A DNA stretch of 14,355 nt, from the NCBI GenBank assembly GCA_003219355.1, contig QHOQ01000031.1:1-14355 (forward strand), read 5' to 3'. A program made the position numbers and the translations under genes. Below the pieces are notes generated by a model. It was not told where the DNA came from. It saw nothing but the letters and a program-made list of their open reading frames with translations, and ran no database searches. This stretch comes from Verrucomicrobiota bacterium. GTDB lineage: Bacteria > Verrucomicrobiota > Verrucomicrobiia > Chthoniobacterales > UBA10450. How positions within the stretch are numbered: position 1 is the stretch's first letter; each line of letters starts with the position of its first letter. This document shows positions 14,069 through 14,355 of the stretch, piece by piece.

Positions 14069-14097
14069 ATGACCGGGGAGGAATCTTGCCGGTTACA
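14069..14097 (-). promoter_or_regulatory. ECF-type promoter of the LTxxQ gene
   Basis: On the minus strand, TGTAACC (14097-14091), 16 bases, GGTCAT (14074-14069). The AAC in the -35 and GTC in the -10 box are typical of ECF sigma promoters. The start of transcription would be near 14061, about 45 bases before the ATG at 14016. The same motif with identical spacing lies on the other strand at 14129-14157. Confidence 0.7.
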
Positions 14098-14128
14098 TTT
14101 TTTGTTTTCTCGATTCAGCTGAAGAACT

Positions 14129-14157
14129 TGTAACCGTAATGCGCCGGTGCCGGTCAT
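14129..14157 (+). promoter_or_regulatory. ECF-type promoter of the sigma factor gene
   Basis: TGTAACC (14129-14135), 16 bases, GGTCAT (14152-14157). This is identical in both boxes and spacing to the divergent motif before the LTxxQ gene. The start of transcription would be near 14165, about 23 bases before ATG 14188. This suggests autoregulation of the sigma factor. Confidence 0.7.
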
Positions 14158-14187
14158 AGGTGTTGGTGTGGATGCGCTCTTGACTAC

Positions 14188-14355
14188 ATGGATGATTCTA
14201 ATGCAAGCGCGCTGGTTAAAGCTGCGCTCCAGCATGATGATGAGGCGGCTCGTGCATTGGTCCGGCAGCTTTATCCGCTCGTGTCGAAATTGGTGCGCGC
14301 GCATCGCCCGCGCCGAACGGCTGAGGAGGACCTTTGCCAAATGATTTTCATCAAA
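14188..14355 (+). CDS. ECF-type RNA polymerase sigma factor, N-terminal part
   Basis: The frame from ATG 14188 stays open for 56 codons to the window edge. The product reads MDDSNASALVKAALQHDDEA, then LVRQLYPLVSKLVRAHRPRR and a final AEEDLCQMIFIK. This is sigma70 region 2.1-2.2: a helix with evenly spaced acidic and Leu residues, then an AEEDLxQxxFxK motif (usual form AEDLVQEVFLK). Regions 2.3-4 lie beyond the edge, so the full subgroup cannot be checked. It diverges from the Spy/CpxP-type gene and has the same promoter motif, which points to an envelope-stress ECF system. Any anti-sigma gene would be expected just beyond the edge. Confidence 0.8.
   Translation, partial: MDDSNASALVKAALQHDDEAARALVRQLYPLVSKLVRAHRPRRTAEEDLCQMIFIK

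Noticed and set aside
1..14355. CRISPR arrays, tRNA or rRNA genes, insertion sequences, prophage or defence genes
   Set aside because: I looked for regularly spaced repeats, cloverleaf patterns, transposase motifs and typical defence domains and saw none.

Overview
The window looks like a chromosomal segment of a free-living, probably Gram-negative bacterium of moderate GC. Signs are several Sec signal peptides, a lipobox, a Spy/CpxP-type periplasmic protein and a TolC-like coiled-coil protein. Small secreted proteins, an ECF sigma/Spy pair, dispersed intergenic palindromes and weak Shine-Dalgarno use would fit a soil Verrucomicrobiota (Chthoniobacterales-like) genome. That assignment is an impression, not a demonstrated fact. 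I see no tRNA, rRNA, CRISPR array, insertion sequence or phage gene, and no gene-free stretch longer than 300 bases.

Left part (1-3715, minus strand): rpsO with a clear promoter, then pnp (polynucleotide phosphorylase), then an AI-2E-type membrane protein that runs off the left edge. The rpsO-pnp spacer is rich in RNA structure, including two pairings that exclude each other, one of which covers part of the pnp ribosome-binding site. Next (3873-5455, minus) is a two-gene unit of a family 2 glycosyltransferase and a PAPS-type sulfotransferase, suggesting synthesis of a sulfated glycan or lipid. A 55-residue lipoprotein gene (5643-5810, plus) follows.

Centre (5849-8326, minus): a tight operon of a VOC/glyoxalase-fold protein, a collapsed GNAT acetyltransferase pseudogene, a short-chain dehydrogenase, and a divergent QueA-like protein. 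Divergent from it (8507-9663, plus) is a GT9/heptosyltransferase-like gene broken by a -1 frameshift at an A5 run. It converges on a transglutaminase-like conserved protein (9716-10372, minus). Upstream of that lies a methionine-free ORF that looks like the C-terminal remnant of a larger protein.

Right part (10744-14355): a secreted coiled-coil protein (plus), a secreted gamma-glutamyltransferase (minus), a small two-helix membrane protein (plus), a Spy/CpxP-like LTxxQ protein (minus) and the start of an ECF-type sigma factor gene (plus) running off the right edge. The last two genes diverge from two copies of the same bipartite motif, TGTAACC-N16-GGTCAT, with identical spacing. This reads as an autoregulated ECF envelope-stress regulon and is the most distinctive signal here. 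The other strong observations are the pnp leader switch, the divergent QueA paralogue and the GNAT deletion remnant.
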